64,000 nt of DNA from Xanthobacteraceae bacterium (GCA_019745775.1 JAIESR010000011.1:110185-174184), one strand, 5' to 3'; counted from the stretch's first letter, positions 9,195-19,126 are shown. Made by a program: numbers and translations. Notes: a model not told the origin generated them from the sequence alone.

Positions 9195-10892
9195 TCACGC
9201 GGCCGCGTCGGCACCAATGGCCGCGGCAATTTTTTCCGCCAGCATGATGGTCGGAATGTTGGTGTTGCCGCGCGTCAGCGTCGGCATGATGGAGGCGTCG
9301 ACGACGCGCAACCCGCCAAAGCCGCGCACGCGTCCCGCGGAATCGACGACGGCGTTCGGGTCGTCCACCCGCCCCATGCGGCAGGTCCCGACCGGATGAA
9401 ACTGGCCGGCGACGTTGTCGCGGATGTGCTCGGCGAGCGCTGCGTCGTCCGCCACCAGCGCCGTGAGATCGACCCGGCGGTCCGCCAGCGTGGAGAGCAC
9501 GGGCTCACGTAAGGCCGGAACGAGATCGAGAAGCGTGGCGATGACGGTGCTCTTTAGAGCATTCGCACGCGAAACCCGATTGAGCATGCGCAGCCGGTCG
9601 GAGAATTTGACCGGGAAAGTCACGCCGCCGATTTCGCGCACGCGGGGATCGGCAAGCATATCGACGGTGCGGCGGAACGCGATCTTGAAGCGCTGCAGGT
9701 CGAGCTCATGGCCGGTGAAGTTGAACTCGACCAGCGGCTCCTGCCGCGCATCGGCCCCCGCGAGCGACACCTGCCCGCGCGCAAACGGCTTCCACAGCAC
9801 CGGCGCGAGATTGGCGATCTGGTGGCCGAGCGCGCTCCAGGAGGTCTTGCTCTGGACGTTGATGTACATGTCCGCGGGCGGACAGCCGGGCACGCCCGAC
9901 GAGAAGCGGAACAACGTGGTCGGATGCGGGCGTAGCGACGGCGCCTGCCGCCCGTGTGGCTTGAGGTGGATCGCCACGAACAGGATGGCGTGATTGGACA
10001 GGTTGCGGCCGACGGGCAGGTCCGCGCGCACCGCGATGCCGTGCTCGCGCAGATGGTCCGCCGGCCCGATGCCGGAACGCATCAGCATCGCAGGCGAGTG
10101 GATGCTGCCCAGCGAAACAATGATCTCGCGGGCGCGAAACTCGATGTCCTCGCCGGCAACGTCGGCCTTCACGCCGACGGCCCGGCTCCCCTCGAACAAC
10201 AATTGATTTACGAACGCGCCATGGGCGACGGTCAGATTGCTGCGCGCGCGCACCGCCGCATCCAGATAGCAGATCGCCGACGACGCCCGCCTGTCGGGCC
10301 AGTTGCTCATAGGCACCGAGCAGTAGCCGTCGCGGAAGTCGCCGTTCATGTCGGCGATAAAGGGTAACTGGCGCTCCTGCGCATAGCCATGCATCGCATG
10401 CGACAGCGGCGGCCAATCCGCGACCGGCGTGCGCCGGATTGGCACCGGCCCCTCGCCGCCGTGCAGGCTGCTGCCGGCGAAATCGAAGTCAGATTCGAGC
10501 TTGCGAAAGAACGGCAGCACGTCGTTCCAGCCCCAGCTCGCCGCGCCCAGCGCCTCCCATTCGTCGTAGTCGTCGGGCGTGCCGCGCAACGCCACCATGC
10601 CCATCACGGACGAGCCGCCGCCCATGATGCGCCCTTGCGAAAAGCCGACCTTGGGCGAGTTATGGCGCAGCCGCCAATGCACCTTCAGCGGCCACATATA
10701 GGCGTCGTTGTAATAGGAGACTGGATAGGTGTCGCGCACATCGGCGGGCAGATCGTCCGGCGGCGTGTCCTGCCCGGCTTCGAGCAACAGCACGCTGCGG
10801 TTCGACGCCGCGGACAGACGGTTGGCCAGCACGCAGCCGGCTGCGCCGCCACCCACGACAATGATGTCGTAATGCCTGGTCGCAAGGCTCAC
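9195..10892 (-). CDS. GMC family FAD-dependent oxidoreductase (choline/alcohol dehydrogenase type)
   Basis: A 565-residue flavoenzyme. GGGAAG at 14-19 and the VLLLEAG strand form the FAD ADP-binding fold, and GRIMGGGSS is the first GMC signature. The C-terminal FHPVGTCRMG segment (His about 499) and RGNTNIPT (Asn about 543-545) supply the catalytic His/Asn pair. GTG at 10892 is chosen as start because it sits in a GTGA overlap with the stop of the upstream binding-protein gene and begins right before the FAD strand. Family members oxidise alcohols, often aliphatic, aryl or choline-like. Coupling to a TctC protein suggests the captured substrate or a product is an alcohol. Confidence 0.92.
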   Translation of the reverse strand: MSLATRHYDIIVVGGGAAGCVLANRLSAASNRSVLLLEAGQDTPPDDLPADVRDTYPVSYYNDAYMWPLKVHWRLRHNSPKVGFSQGRIMGGGSSVMGMVALRGTPDDYDEWEALGAASWGWNDVLPFFRKLESDFDFAGSSLHGGEGPVPIRRTPVADWPPLSHAMHGYAQERQLPFIADMNGDFRDGYCSVPMSNWPDRRASSAICYLDAAVRARSNLTVAHGAFVNQLLFEGSRAVGVKADVAGEDIEFRAREIIVSLGSIHSPAMLMRSGIGPADHLREHGIAVRADLPVGRNLSNHAILFVAIHLKPHGRQAPSLRPHPTTLFRFSSGVPGCPPADMYINVQSKTSWSALGHQIANLAPVLWKPFARGQVSLAGADARQEPLVEFNFTGHELDLQRFKIAFRRTVDMLADPRVREIGGVTFPVKFSDRLRMLNRVSRANALKSTVIATLLDLVPALREPVLSTLADRRVDLTALVADDAALAEHIRDNVAGQFHPVGTCRMGRVDDPNAVVDSAGRVRGFGGLRVVDASIMPTLTRGNTNIPTIMLAEKIAAAIGADAAA

Positions 10893-11860
10893 TGCGGTTT
10901 CATCCCCGAAGCCTTGACGACCTTGCCCCACTTCTCGATCTCGCCGGCGAAGACCTTGCCGAATGACTCGGGCGAGCCCGGCAGCGGCTCGCCGCCGGTG
11001 TCGGTGAGGCGCGCGCGCATCTTGGTATCCGCATAGGCGGCGTTGACCGCCTTGTTGAGGATGCCGATGACTTCCGCCGGCGTGTTGCGCGGCACACCGA
11101 TGCCGGTCGTTGCGCTCGCCTCGTAGCCCGGCAGCGTTTCGGTCATCAGCGGCAGCTCGGGAAAAATCGTCGAACGCTCCGACGTTGTCACCGCAAGCGC
11201 GCGCAGGGTCTTCTTGCGCAGCGGTCCGATCGAGGCCGACATCGGCTCGAACATCATGTCGGCCTTGCCGGCGATCATGTCGCGCAGCGCCGGGCCGCCG
11301 CCGTCATAGTGCAGCTCTTCGACATCGACGCCGGTCATCAGCCGGAACAGCTTGCCGGATACATGCGGCGACGAGCCGGTGCCGGTCATTGCCATCTTGA
11401 GCTTGCCCGGATTGGCCTTGGCGTAGGCGATCAGCTCGGGGACGGTCGCCGCGGGAACGGAGGGATGCACCACCAGCGCCTCGCGGGTGAGCGCTGCGAC
11501 CGGCGCGATGTCGCGACGGATGTCGAACGGGAGATTCGGAAACAGCGTGGCATTGATCGCGTTCGCAGGCCCCATCAGGAGGATGGTGTAGCCGTCGGCA
11601 GGCGCGCGCACGACGATCTCGGTCGCGGGATTGCTGGAGCCGCCCGGCAGGTTCTCGACCGTAAACGGCTGGCCGAGCTGCCTTGTCAGCCATTCGCCAA
11701 TCAGACGCGCCAGGATGTCGTTCGGGCCGCCGGGCGCGAAGCCGACGACAAAGCGCACCGGGCGCGTTGGATAGGATTGCGCCACCACGAGCCGCGACGC
11801 GGCCGGCAGCGCGGCCGCACCCAGCGCAAAACGCAGAAACCGTCGGCGTGGACCAACCAT
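10889..11860 (-). CDS. TctC/Bug family substrate-binding protein, Tat-like signal
   Basis: A 323-residue periplasmic protein. The N-terminus has arginines followed by a hydrophobic run (RRRFLRFALGAAALP), which looks like a twin-arginine signal, and cleavage is likely after VVAQ. The mature start SYPTRPVRFVVGFAPGGPND and the ENLPGGSS loop identify the family. Its stop overlaps the GTG of the GMC oxidoreductase by four bases, so the two are translated together. The amidohydrolase gene lies 61 bases upstream on the same strand, making a probable three-gene catabolic unit. No permease partner is present. Confidence 0.92.
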   Translation of the reverse strand: MVGPRRRFLRFALGAAALPAASRLVVAQSYPTRPVRFVVGFAPGGPNDILARLIGEWLTRQLGQPFTVENLPGGSSNPATEIVVRAPADGYTILLMGPANAINATLFPNLPFDIRRDIAPVAALTREALVVHPSVPAATVPELIAYAKANPGKLKMAMTGTGSSPHVSGKLFRLMTGVDVEELHYDGGGPALRDMIAGKADMMFEPMSASIGPLRKKTLRALAVTTSERSTIFPELPLMTETLPGYEASATTGIGVPRNTPAEVIGILNKAVNAAYADTKMRARLTDTGGEPLPGSPESFGKVFAGEIEKWGKVVKASGMKPQ

Positions 11861-11921
11861 GGCATTCCTCCCTCGCCTCGCCGCGCTTTGCGCGGTCGTT
11901 GTCGTTAGCGGTCGCTTGCAA

Positions 11922-12920
11922 CTACAAGCCCAGTAGCTTCACCACATTGCCGTTCAGGATCGCGGCCTTCTCGGTGTCATCGATCCACAGCGCATCGACC
12001 TGCCGCACGCATTCGCCGGTGCCCATGTCGTAAGGATAATCGCTGCCCATCAGGACGCGCGTCGGACCGACCGACGCCACCAGGAATTCGAGCTGCGGCT
12101 TCGCGTGCAGGATGGTGTCGTAATAGAAGCGGTTGATCAACGGCTCGGGCGATTGCTTGACGTTGACCTTCGGCTCCGGCCGCACATGCCAGCCGTGCAC
12201 CCAGCGTCCGGCCTGGTACGGCACGAAGCCGCCGCCATGCACGAGCAGCACGTTGAGCTTCGGATGCCGCTCCATCACGCCACCGAACACCAGGCACGCA
12301 GCCGCGATGGTGGTGTCGAGCGGATTGCCGATCAGGTTCTGCAGGTAGTAGGAGCGCAGCCGATCGGCGCCGGCCACGTTCGCCGGATGGATGATCATGA
12401 AGGCGTCGAGTTCCTCGGCCGCCGTCCACACCGGCTCGAACGACGGATCGTCGAGGTTCTTGCCGGCGATGTTCGAGCCGATCATGGCGCCGTGCATGCC
12501 GAGCTGACGCACGGCGCGGGTCAGCTCCTCGGCCGCGCGCTCGGGTGCCTGCATCGGCAGCGTCGCGATCCCCGTGAAACGGTCCGGATGCGCCTTCACC
12601 AGCTTGGCGATCTGGTCGTTCTGCAGCACCGAGGTCGCCACGGTCATCGCGGGGTCCTGGTCGTAGAGATAGGTCTGCGGCGTTGCCGAGAGCACATGCA
12701 CGTCGACCTCGGCCGCCGCCATGTCCTTGAATCGGCGCTCCAGCTCCCAGCCGCCGCGCGGGAACGGGCGGTAAGGCGTGCCCGCGATTTCCAGCACCGC
12801 GAAATCGTCGTCGATCGGGGTCAGCTTGGGTGAGACCCAGGGCGCCTCCTTGGCCAGGAGCCCGATCGTCTCGTCGGTAAGGATATGGGTGTGACAATCG
12901 ATGGTGCGGGGCCGGGTCAT
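11922..12920 (-). CDS. Amidohydrolase-2 family metal-dependent hydrolase/decarboxylase (ACMSD-like)
   Basis: A 332-residue cytoplasmic TIM-barrel enzyme. It has the N-terminal metal HxH (IDCHTHIL, residues 8-15), a mid-protein histidine in MIIHPANV, the LLVHGGGFVPYQAGR segment and the metal-binding aspartate in MGSDYPYDMG near the C-terminus. The family includes aminocarboxymuconate-semialdehyde decarboxylase, gamma-resorcylate decarboxylase and related aromatic or keto-acid enzymes. It heads a minus-strand unit with a binding protein and a GMC oxidoreductase, and diverges from the binding protein at 13072. The reaction is not determined. Confidence 0.88.
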   Translation of the reverse strand: MTRPRTIDCHTHILTDETIGLLAKEAPWVSPKLTPIDDDFAVLEIAGTPYRPFPRGGWELERRFKDMAAAEVDVHVLSATPQTYLYDQDPAMTVATSVLQNDQIAKLVKAHPDRFTGIATLPMQAPERAAEELTRAVRQLGMHGAMIGSNIAGKNLDDPSFEPVWTAAEELDAFMIIHPANVAGADRLRSYYLQNLIGNPLDTTIAAACLVFGGVMERHPKLNVLLVHGGGFVPYQAGRWVHGWHVRPEPKVNVKQSPEPLINRFYYDTILHAKPQLEFLVASVGPTRVLMGSDYPYDMGTGECVRQVDALWIDDTEKAAILNGNVVKLLGL

Positions 12921-13071
12921 CAGGATCCTTTATGCGGGATGCGCGGGTGCGCGGCGGGAAGTCGCAAGGTGTGTCCAACGTGCGGCTGGCAGCGGCAAGC
13001 GTGCTACTATATCGACGATAGACCGCCCGGGCTCAAGCGCCCTTTCAAGGCGGACAGAGGGAGGAATTTCG

Positions 13072-14094
13072 ATGAAACGCGTGCTGCTGGTCTTGGCTTG
13101 CGTTGCCGGCTTCTCCATGCCGGCGTTGGCGCAGCAGAGCGTCGCCGATTTTTACAAGGGCAAGACCATCCGCGTCGTGGTCGGCATCTCTGTCGGCTCC
13201 GGCTATGACGTCACCGCCCGCGCACTGCAGCGCCATTGGGGCAAGCATATCCCCGGCAACCCGACCGTGATCGTGCAGAACCAGCCCGGCGCGGGCAGCC
13301 GCACGATGGTCAACCAGCTCGTCGCCAACGGCCCCTTCGACGGCACCGTGATCGGCGCGCCCTTCAACGGACTGCCGACTGCTCCGCTGCTGCAGCCCGA
13401 GGGCGTCAAATTCGACCCGGCAACGATGGTCTGGCTCGGCTCCACCAATCGCGAAACGCAGGTGAGCTATCTGTGGCACACCGCGCGGGCAAAAACTTTT
13501 GCCGAGATCGTCAAGATCGAGACGGTGACTGGCGCGCAGGCTGCGGGGACGACGCAGTGGGATTATCCGCTGCTCGCCAACGCGGTGCTCAACACCAAAT
13601 TCAAGGTAATCAGCGGCTACAAGAGCACGCAGGACATCCACCTTGCGATGGAGCGCGGCGAGATCGAAGGCAACGGCGCGACCAACTGGACAACGCTGTT
13701 GTCGCTGAACGGCGACTGGGTGAAGGACAAGAAGGTCAACGTGATCGCGCAATGGGCGCTCCGCAAGCATCCCGACCTTCCCAACGTGCCGATGGTGCTC
13801 GACCTCGCGACGAACGATACAGACAAGGCCGCGCTCGAACTCCTGATTGCACGGCTCGAATACGGCCGTCCCTATTTCGTGCCGCCGGGCGTTCCCGACG
13901 ATCGCGTGCAGGCGCTGCGGCGCGCCTTCGATGCTACCATGAAAGACCCGGAATTCCTGGCCGACGCCAAGAAATTCAGCCTCGAGATCGACCCGTTGAC
14001 GGGCGAGCAGGTGCAGGAGGTAATCGCGCGCGTGCTCAAGACGCCGCAGCCGGTCGCCGACCGCGTCCGCAAGGCAATTGAACCAGGGAAGTAA
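13072..14094 (+). CDS. TctC/Bug-like periplasmic binding protein
   Basis: A 340-residue exported protein with a signal peptide (about 1-20, ending ALAQ). The mature start QSVADFYKGKTIRVVVG and the HIPGNPTVIVQNQPGAGS loop match the binding protein at 2411-3427, so the two are close paralogues. AGAGGGAGGA precedes the ATG at 13072. Earlier in-frame codons lie in the divergent promoter region and give no signal peptide. No TctA/TctB is nearby. It is followed by an 87-base hairpin repeat that may act as terminator. Confidence 0.87.
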   Translation: MKRVLLVLACVAGFSMPALAQQSVADFYKGKTIRVVVGISVGSGYDVTARALQRHWGKHIPGNPTVIVQNQPGAGSRTMVNQLVANGPFDGTVIGAPFNGLPTAPLLQPEGVKFDPATMVWLGSTNRETQVSYLWHTARAKTFAEIVKIETVTGAQAAGTTQWDYPLLANAVLNTKFKVISGYKSTQDIHLAMERGEIEGNGATNWTTLLSLNGDWVKDKKVNVIAQWALRKHPDLPNVPMVLDLATNDTDKAALELLIARLEYGRPYFVPPGVPDDRVQALRRAFDATMKDPEFLADAKKFSLEIDPLTGEQVQEVIARVLKTPQPVADRVRKAIEPGK

Positions 14095-14112
14095 GGCGAT
14101 CCTCCTTCCGAC

Positions 14113-14199
14113 GTCATCATGGCCGGGCTTGTCCCGGCCATCCACGTCTTGGCGTTCTGACTGAAGGAAGACGTGGATGCCCGGGAGCCCGGGCATGAC
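14113..14199. repeat. 87-bp intergenic inverted-repeat element (copy 1)
   Basis: The element starts gtcat and ends atgac. Inside, ccacgtctt pairs with aagacgtgg, and each half holds its own small GC-rich hairpin (ggccggg/cccggcc and gcccggg/cccgggc). A same-length element with the same outer and inner arms is at 32036-32122. It lies between two convergent genes, so it may also terminate transcription. Confidence 0.8.
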
Positions 14200-14209
14200 G
14201 CAGGAGAGA

Positions 14210-15283
14210 TCACCGCGCGCTCAGCGACTTGATGCCGAGTTCGCCGGCGAGCGCATCAAGCTGCGTCATCAATTCACGCGGCAGCGGCACGCCATTCTTG
14301 AGCCGGTCGTCGCGGCGCGCGCGCCGCTCCTGCCCGGGCAGCCGCACGCGGTCGAAGCCCGGCAGCGGCTTTGAGGTGCGCAAGTCGCGCAGGTGGCGAT
14401 CCATCTCGGCCTTGAAGGTGTCGAGCGGCGTGAAGCGTTTCACGTCGAGCGCGACCATGAAGTGGCCGGTGTTGCAGACGTCGGTGTCGTTGTAGTTGAA
14501 GTCGAACACCTCGCGCCCGAAAGCGGCACCGTTGAGCGGGCCGGCGAGCAAGCCGAGCACCAGCGCCAGCCCCGACCCCTTGTAGGCGCCGATCGGCAAC
14601 AGCACGCCCTCGCTGCTGCGCGCCGGATCGGTGAGAGGCGTTCCGTCCTTGCTATTGACCATCCAGCCTTCCGGCATCGGCTTGCCTTGCAAGCGATGCG
14701 ACTTCACCGTGCCGTAGGAGACGACCGAGGTCGCGACATCGAGCACGATCGGCGCTTCCTCGCCGGCCGGGATCGCGATCGCGACCGGATTGGTGCCGAG
14801 CAGCGATTCGACGCCGCCCCACACCGGCATGTGGTTCGCGCTCGCGACCACGCCGTAGATGCCGACCATGCCGTGCGGCAGCGGCATCGCCGCATAGACG
14901 CCGGCCGCGCCTGCATGGTTCGACCAGCGCGCGCCGACCCAGCCAACGCCGGCGTCGCGGGCAAGCGCGATCGCGGTCTCGGCGGCGCGCGCCATTACCA
15001 GATGGCCCATGCCATTGTCACCGTCGACGATCGCCGTCGCGGCCGCGGTCTTCTCGACCTGGATGTCAGGCTTCGGATTGACGCCGCCGCCGCGCAGCCG
15101 CTTCACGTATTGCGGCAGCCGGAAAACGCCGTGGGCGTCGGCGCCGGTGAGGTCGGCCTCGAGCATCAGTTCGGCGCATTTGGCGGCGTCCGCCGCCGGC
15201 AGGCCGATCGCCTTGAACGAATCCTCGATCAGCGCGGCGACCGTCTGCGCCGGCACCCGCGACGATGTAGTGACCTGATCCAT
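14210..15283 (-). CDS. Malate/L-lactate dehydrogenase-family oxidoreductase (Ldh/ureidoglycolate type)
   Basis: A 357-residue NAD(P)-dependent 2-hydroxyacid dehydrogenase of the type-2 malate/lactate (sulfolactate, ureidoglycolate) family. Supporting segments are GADAHGVFRLPQYVKRL near 48-64, the SNHAGAAGVYAAMP loop with its conserved histidine near 121-134, and KGSGLALVLGLLAGPLNGA near 233-251. Length is normal. It diverges from the Mo-hydroxylase gene at 15421 with 137 bases between, so the two may be regulated together. The exact 2-hydroxyacid is not known. Confidence 0.88.
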   Translation of the reverse strand: MDQVTTSSRVPAQTVAALIEDSFKAIGLPAADAAKCAELMLEADLTGADAHGVFRLPQYVKRLRGGGVNPKPDIQVEKTAAATAIVDGDNGMGHLVMARAAETAIALARDAGVGWVGARWSNHAGAAGVYAAMPLPHGMVGIYGVVASANHMPVWGGVESLLGTNPVAIAIPAGEEAPIVLDVATSVVSYGTVKSHRLQGKPMPEGWMVNSKDGTPLTDPARSSEGVLLPIGAYKGSGLALVLGLLAGPLNGAAFGREVFDFNYNDTDVCNTGHFMVALDVKRFTPLDTFKAEMDRHLRDLRTSKPLPGFDRVRLPGQERRARRDDRLKNGVPLPRELMTQLDALAGELGIKSLSAR

Positions 15284-15420
15284 GTGACGATCCCCGGCTT
15301 CGACCCGAAACGCCTGTGTTCTCGGCCGTTTGTTGCAGATTGCGTAGCGCTGCGAAAGCCCTACCCTGCCGCGCCATTTCGGCTATAAACGCGGGCTCGC
15401 GAAACCTCCCCGGACAGGCC

Positions 15421-17763
15421 ATGGACACCAAGACCGACAGTCACGCCCATCATCCGCGCGTCGAGGACGACTACCTCCTGCGCGGCAACGGCCGCTTCAT
15501 CGCCGACGCCGCCGAGCCCAACCAAGCCTCGGCTGCGTTCGTGCGTTCGCCGCACGCCCATGCTCGCATCCGCGGGATCAACACGGATGCCGCGAAAAAG
15601 GTGCGCGGCGTGATCGCGATCGTGACCGCCGCAGACGTGGATGCCGCCGGCGTCGGCAGCGTGACGCGCCATCCGCCGCTGCCGGGCCGCAATGGGACCA
15701 AGCTCGTGATGCCGCACCGGCATGCGCTCGCCCGCGAACGCGTAATGTATGTCGGTGAGACGGTCGCGATGGTGATCGCCGAGACCGCGTTCGCCGCGCA
15801 GGACGCCGCCGATCTCATCGAGGTCGCCTACGAGCCGCTCGATACCGTCGTCACCATGGAGGCGGCGCAGGCTTCCGGCGCGCCGCAGCTCTGGCCGGAG
15901 GCGCCCGGCAATATCGCGCTCGACTGGGCCGGCACCCATCCCAACCCGGATGCGAATTCGGCCGCAGTCGACAAGATCATCGCGGCGGCGAAGCACGTTG
16001 CGCGCGTGAAGGTCGTGCAGCAGCGGCTGACCCATGTCACCATGGAGCCGCGCGGCGCCACCGCGAAATATGACTCCGCAAGCGACAGCTACTTCCTGCG
16101 CGTGTGCTCGCAGAGCGCCGGCGCCATGCGCGACCACACCATGGCGGTCATGAATGTGCCGAAGGAGAAGCTGCGTGTCATCACCGAGGACGTCGGCGGC
16201 GCCTTCGGAATGAAGACCGGCGCCTATCCGGAATACATCGCGCAGCTCGTCGGTGCCAAGAAGACCAAGCGCCCCGTGCACTGGATGGCGAGCCGCTCGG
16301 AGTCCTTCCTCAACGACGCGCATGCGCGAGACACCGTGACCGAGGCGGAGCTCGCGCTCGACGAGAATGGCAGATTCCTGGCGTTGCGCGTGCGCCACTT
16401 CGCCAATCTCGGCGCCTATGTCGGCTCGGTTGGGGCCAACCTGCAGACGCTCAATTTCGCGCGCTGCTTCCCGAGCATGTACGACATCCGCGCGATCGAC
16501 ATCGGCGTGAAGTGCATCTTCACCAACACCGCGCCGACCTCACCCTATCGCGGCGCCGGCCGGCCGGAGGCGAACTACGCGCTCGAGCGCGCGATCGACG
16601 AGGCGGCGCGCCTCACCGGCATCGACCGCGTGAAGCTGCGCAAGAAGAACCTGATCCCGGCGCGCGCGATTCCCTACAAGACCGCCGTCGGCACCACCTA
16701 TGACTCCGGCGAATTCCCGGTGATCGTCGACAAGGCGTTGAAGCTCGCCGACGTCGACGGCTTCAAGAAGCGGCGCAAGGAAGCGGCGAGGCGCGGCAAG
16801 CTGCGCGGGCTCGGCATCTCCTGCGTGCTCGAACATTCCGGAGGCGCGCCGCTCGAAGGCGCGGCGCTCAAGTTTCCGGGCGGCGACGGCATGATCCTGG
16901 CGCTCAACGTGCAGTCGACCGGCCAGGGCCATGCCACGGTGTTCCCGCGCGTGGTGGCCGAACGGCTCGGCATCCGCGCCGACCAGGTCGTGCACCGGCA
17001 CGGCGATTCCGCGAACGAGATCGCGGGCTTTGCCTCGGTGGCGTCGCGCTCCGCCATCACCGCCGGCGCGGCGATCGTGAAGTCGATCGACACCATGCTC
17101 GCCAAGGGCAAGACAATCGCGGCACAGGCGCTCGAAGCCGCCGAAGCCGACATTGCCTACAAGGACGGGCGCTTCGAGGTGGTCGGCACCGACCGGCGGA
17201 TTTCGCTGTTCGAGCTCGCGACGCGGGCCAAGGAGATGAAGCAGCGCGGCGAGATCGCGGAAGACCTCGACACCAAGGTCACGACAGAGACGCCGCAGGC
17301 GTTCCCCAACGGCTGCCATGTCGCCGAAGTCGAGATTGACCGCGACACCGGCCAGATGGCGGTGGTGAGCTACACCGCGGTCGACGACAGCGGCAACATC
17401 CTCGACCACATGATCGTCGAAGGGCAATTCCACGGCGCGCTGGCGCAAGGCCTCGGCCAGGCCATCGGCGAGAGCATCGTCTATGATCCCGACGGCGGGC
17501 AGCTGCTCTCGGGCTCGTTCATGGACTACCAGATGCCGCGCGCGGTCGACATGCCGGCGGTGCGCGACCAGATGCACATCGTGCCGGCAACGACGAACCC
17601 GCTCGGCGTCAAGGGCGTGGGCGAAGCGGCGACCACCGGCGCGATCGCCACCGTGATGAGCGCGGTCGACGATGCAATCGCGGGCGCGCCGGGCGCGCTG
17701 ATGGAAATGCCGGCAACCGCCGAGAAGGTCTGGAAGGCGATACAGGCACACGCCGCGGGCTAG
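15421..17763 (+). CDS. Solitary molybdopterin-binding Mo-hydroxylase large subunit (CoxL-like)
   Basis: A 780-residue catalytic subunit of the xanthine dehydrogenase family. It shows DDYLLRGNGRFIADA at the N-terminus, the PYRGAGRPEANYALERAID loop around 380, and GVKGVGEAATTG near the C-terminus with the presumed catalytic glutamate. The ATG at 15421 is chosen over upstream in-frame starts because it directly precedes the first domain. No 2Fe-2S or FAD subunit gene is adjacent, so electron-transfer partners must come from elsewhere. A TctC protein follows 33 bases downstream, probably in the same transcript. Confidence 0.88.
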   Translation: MDTKTDSHAHHPRVEDDYLLRGNGRFIADAAEPNQASAAFVRSPHAHARIRGINTDAAKKVRGVIAIVTAADVDAAGVGSVTRHPPLPGRNGTKLVMPHRHALARERVMYVGETVAMVIAETAFAAQDAADLIEVAYEPLDTVVTMEAAQASGAPQLWPEAPGNIALDWAGTHPNPDANSAAVDKIIAAAKHVARVKVVQQRLTHVTMEPRGATAKYDSASDSYFLRVCSQSAGAMRDHTMAVMNVPKEKLRVITEDVGGAFGMKTGAYPEYIAQLVGAKKTKRPVHWMASRSESFLNDAHARDTVTEAELALDENGRFLALRVRHFANLGAYVGSVGANLQTLNFARCFPSMYDIRAIDIGVKCIFTNTAPTSPYRGAGRPEANYALERAIDEAARLTGIDRVKLRKKNLIPARAIPYKTAVGTTYDSGEFPVIVDKALKLADVDGFKKRRKEAARRGKLRGLGISCVLEHSGGAPLEGAALKFPGGDGMILALNVQSTGQGHATVFPRVVAERLGIRADQVVHRHGDSANEIAGFASVASRSAITAGAAIVKSIDTMLAKGKTIAAQALEAAEADIAYKDGRFEVVGTDRRISLFELATRAKEMKQRGEIAEDLDTKVTTETPQAFPNGCHVAEVEIDRDTGQMAVVSYTAVDDSGNILDHMIVEGQFHGALAQGLGQAIGESIVYDPDGGQLLSGSFMDYQMPRAVDMPAVRDQMHIVPATTNPLGVKGVGEAATTGAIATVMSAVDDAIAGAPGALMEMPATAEKVWKAIQAHAAG

Positions 17764-17796
17764 TCGCCGGCCGGCGAATGCCCAGGAGGAAACGCC

Positions 17797-18756
17797 ATGC
17801 TTCGGACGATGCCACTGGCTGCTGCTATCCTGTGCGCCGCTAACGCCGCTGCGCAGCCGCAAACCTATCCGGAGCGGCCGGTGCGCGTCTCCGTCGGCTT
17901 TGCCGCCGGCAGCGGCCCGGATATCCAGGCTCGCACGGTGTCGCTCGCGCTCGGCAACAGCCTGGGGCAGCAGTTCTACGTCGAGAACCGGCTCGGCGCG
18001 AACGGGACGATCGCGGCGCGGGCCGTCGCACAATCGAAGCCCGACGGTTACTCGCTATTGTTCTCAAGCTCGTCGATCATCTCGACGCCGTACATCTACA
18101 AGAACCTCGGCTACGACACGCTCGCCGACCTTCGGCCGATCGCCACCATCGGCGAGCTCGACGGCATATTCATGCTGGTCGACGCCAAATCACCGATCAA
18201 GACGCTGGCGGAATTCCTCGCGAAGGCGAAGACCGAATTGATCGCCTACGGCTCGCCGGGCGTCGGCAACGGTCTGCATCTCGCTACCGAGATCTTCGCC
18301 AAGAAGGCCGGAATCAAGCTCCAGCACATTCCCTATCGCGGCGCTTCCGAAGTCATGACCGCCTTGCTCGGCGGCAGCGTCCAGATGATGTTCGTCACGC
18401 CGCCGTCGGTGATGGGCCTGATCCGGGAAGGACGGGTCCGCCCGCTCGCATTCACCGGGACCAAGCCGTTTCCGCCGACCCCGGAGGTGCCGCTGATGAA
18501 GGACGTCCTGCCGGGCTACGAATCGCAAGGATCGTGGGGCATGTTCTTTGCGCCGGGCAAGACGCCGGACGCGATTGTCGAGATGCTCAACGCGGAAATC
18601 CGCAAAGCGCTACAGCTACAGGCCGTGATCGATGTCATGCAGCGCGACGGCTATATGCCCGACGGTCGCAATGCGACCGCTGCCGCGGCGTTCTTCCGCG
18701 AAGAGGTGTTGCGAGCGGCGGAGGCCGTCAAGGCTGCTGGCATCGAGCCGCACTGA
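17797..18756 (+). CDS. TctC/Bug family substrate-binding protein
   Basis: A 319-residue periplasmic binding protein with a signal peptide ending AAAQ near residue 19. The mature start TYPERPVRVSVGFAAGSGPD, the ENRLGANGTIAAR loop and the YGSPGVGNGLHLATE segment are typical Bug features. AGGAGGAAA stands before the ATG. It follows the solitary Mo-hydroxylase large subunit by 33 bases, suggesting that the bound ligand is oxidised by that enzyme (inference). No transporter membrane subunits are nearby. Confidence 0.92.
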   Translation: MLRTMPLAAAILCAANAAAQPQTYPERPVRVSVGFAAGSGPDIQARTVSLALGNSLGQQFYVENRLGANGTIAARAVAQSKPDGYSLLFSSSSIISTPYIYKNLGYDTLADLRPIATIGELDGIFMLVDAKSPIKTLAEFLAKAKTELIAYGSPGVGNGLHLATEIFAKKAGIKLQHIPYRGASEVMTALLGGSVQMMFVTPPSVMGLIREGRVRPLAFTGTKPFPPTPEVPLMKDVLPGYESQGSWGMFFAPGKTPDAIVEMLNAEIRKALQLQAVIDVMQRDGYMPDGRNATAAAAFFREEVLRAAEAVKAAGIEPH

Positions 18757-19126
18757 GCGTTGCTGCATGTCGAATACCGTCAGCATCACCACCGTGCTCG
18801 CACGATTGCGCATGAGCGCAACAAGATCGATGAGACGGCGTACGCCGAAGGTTTCGGGTGCCCGCCGGCGGGGTCTCCGGCGTCACCTTGCGTTGCCGGA
18901 AGGCAGGCGGCAGCGCGGGTGCGGGTCGATGCCGTTGCTGTCCATGTCGGTGCTCCAGGCAAGCGGCCTGCGATCTTTGGCGCGCAGGTCTGGAATGCCA
19001 TTCGCGCCAAGACGGCTCAAGCAGGCAAGGCTCTTGCGGCATTAGGTCGCCGGGCGGATACTAAACACTCTCGCGAATCCGGCGGCAAAGACCGGCTCGC
19101 GCTATTTCGTCTTGGGAGGCGAACGC
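18757..19126. other. 370-bp intergenic stretch without a convincing gene
   Basis: Short open frames exist on both strands but none has a ribosome site, sensible start or recognisable protein. Only the last bases matter: GGGAGG just before the ATG at 19127 is the ribosome site of the next gene. No clear promoter or terminator was seen. Confidence 0.5.

Noticed and set aside
16540..18033. 497-residue open frame on the minus strand
   Set aside because: Antisense shadow of the solitary Mo-hydroxylase and following TctC gene; no recognisable segment.
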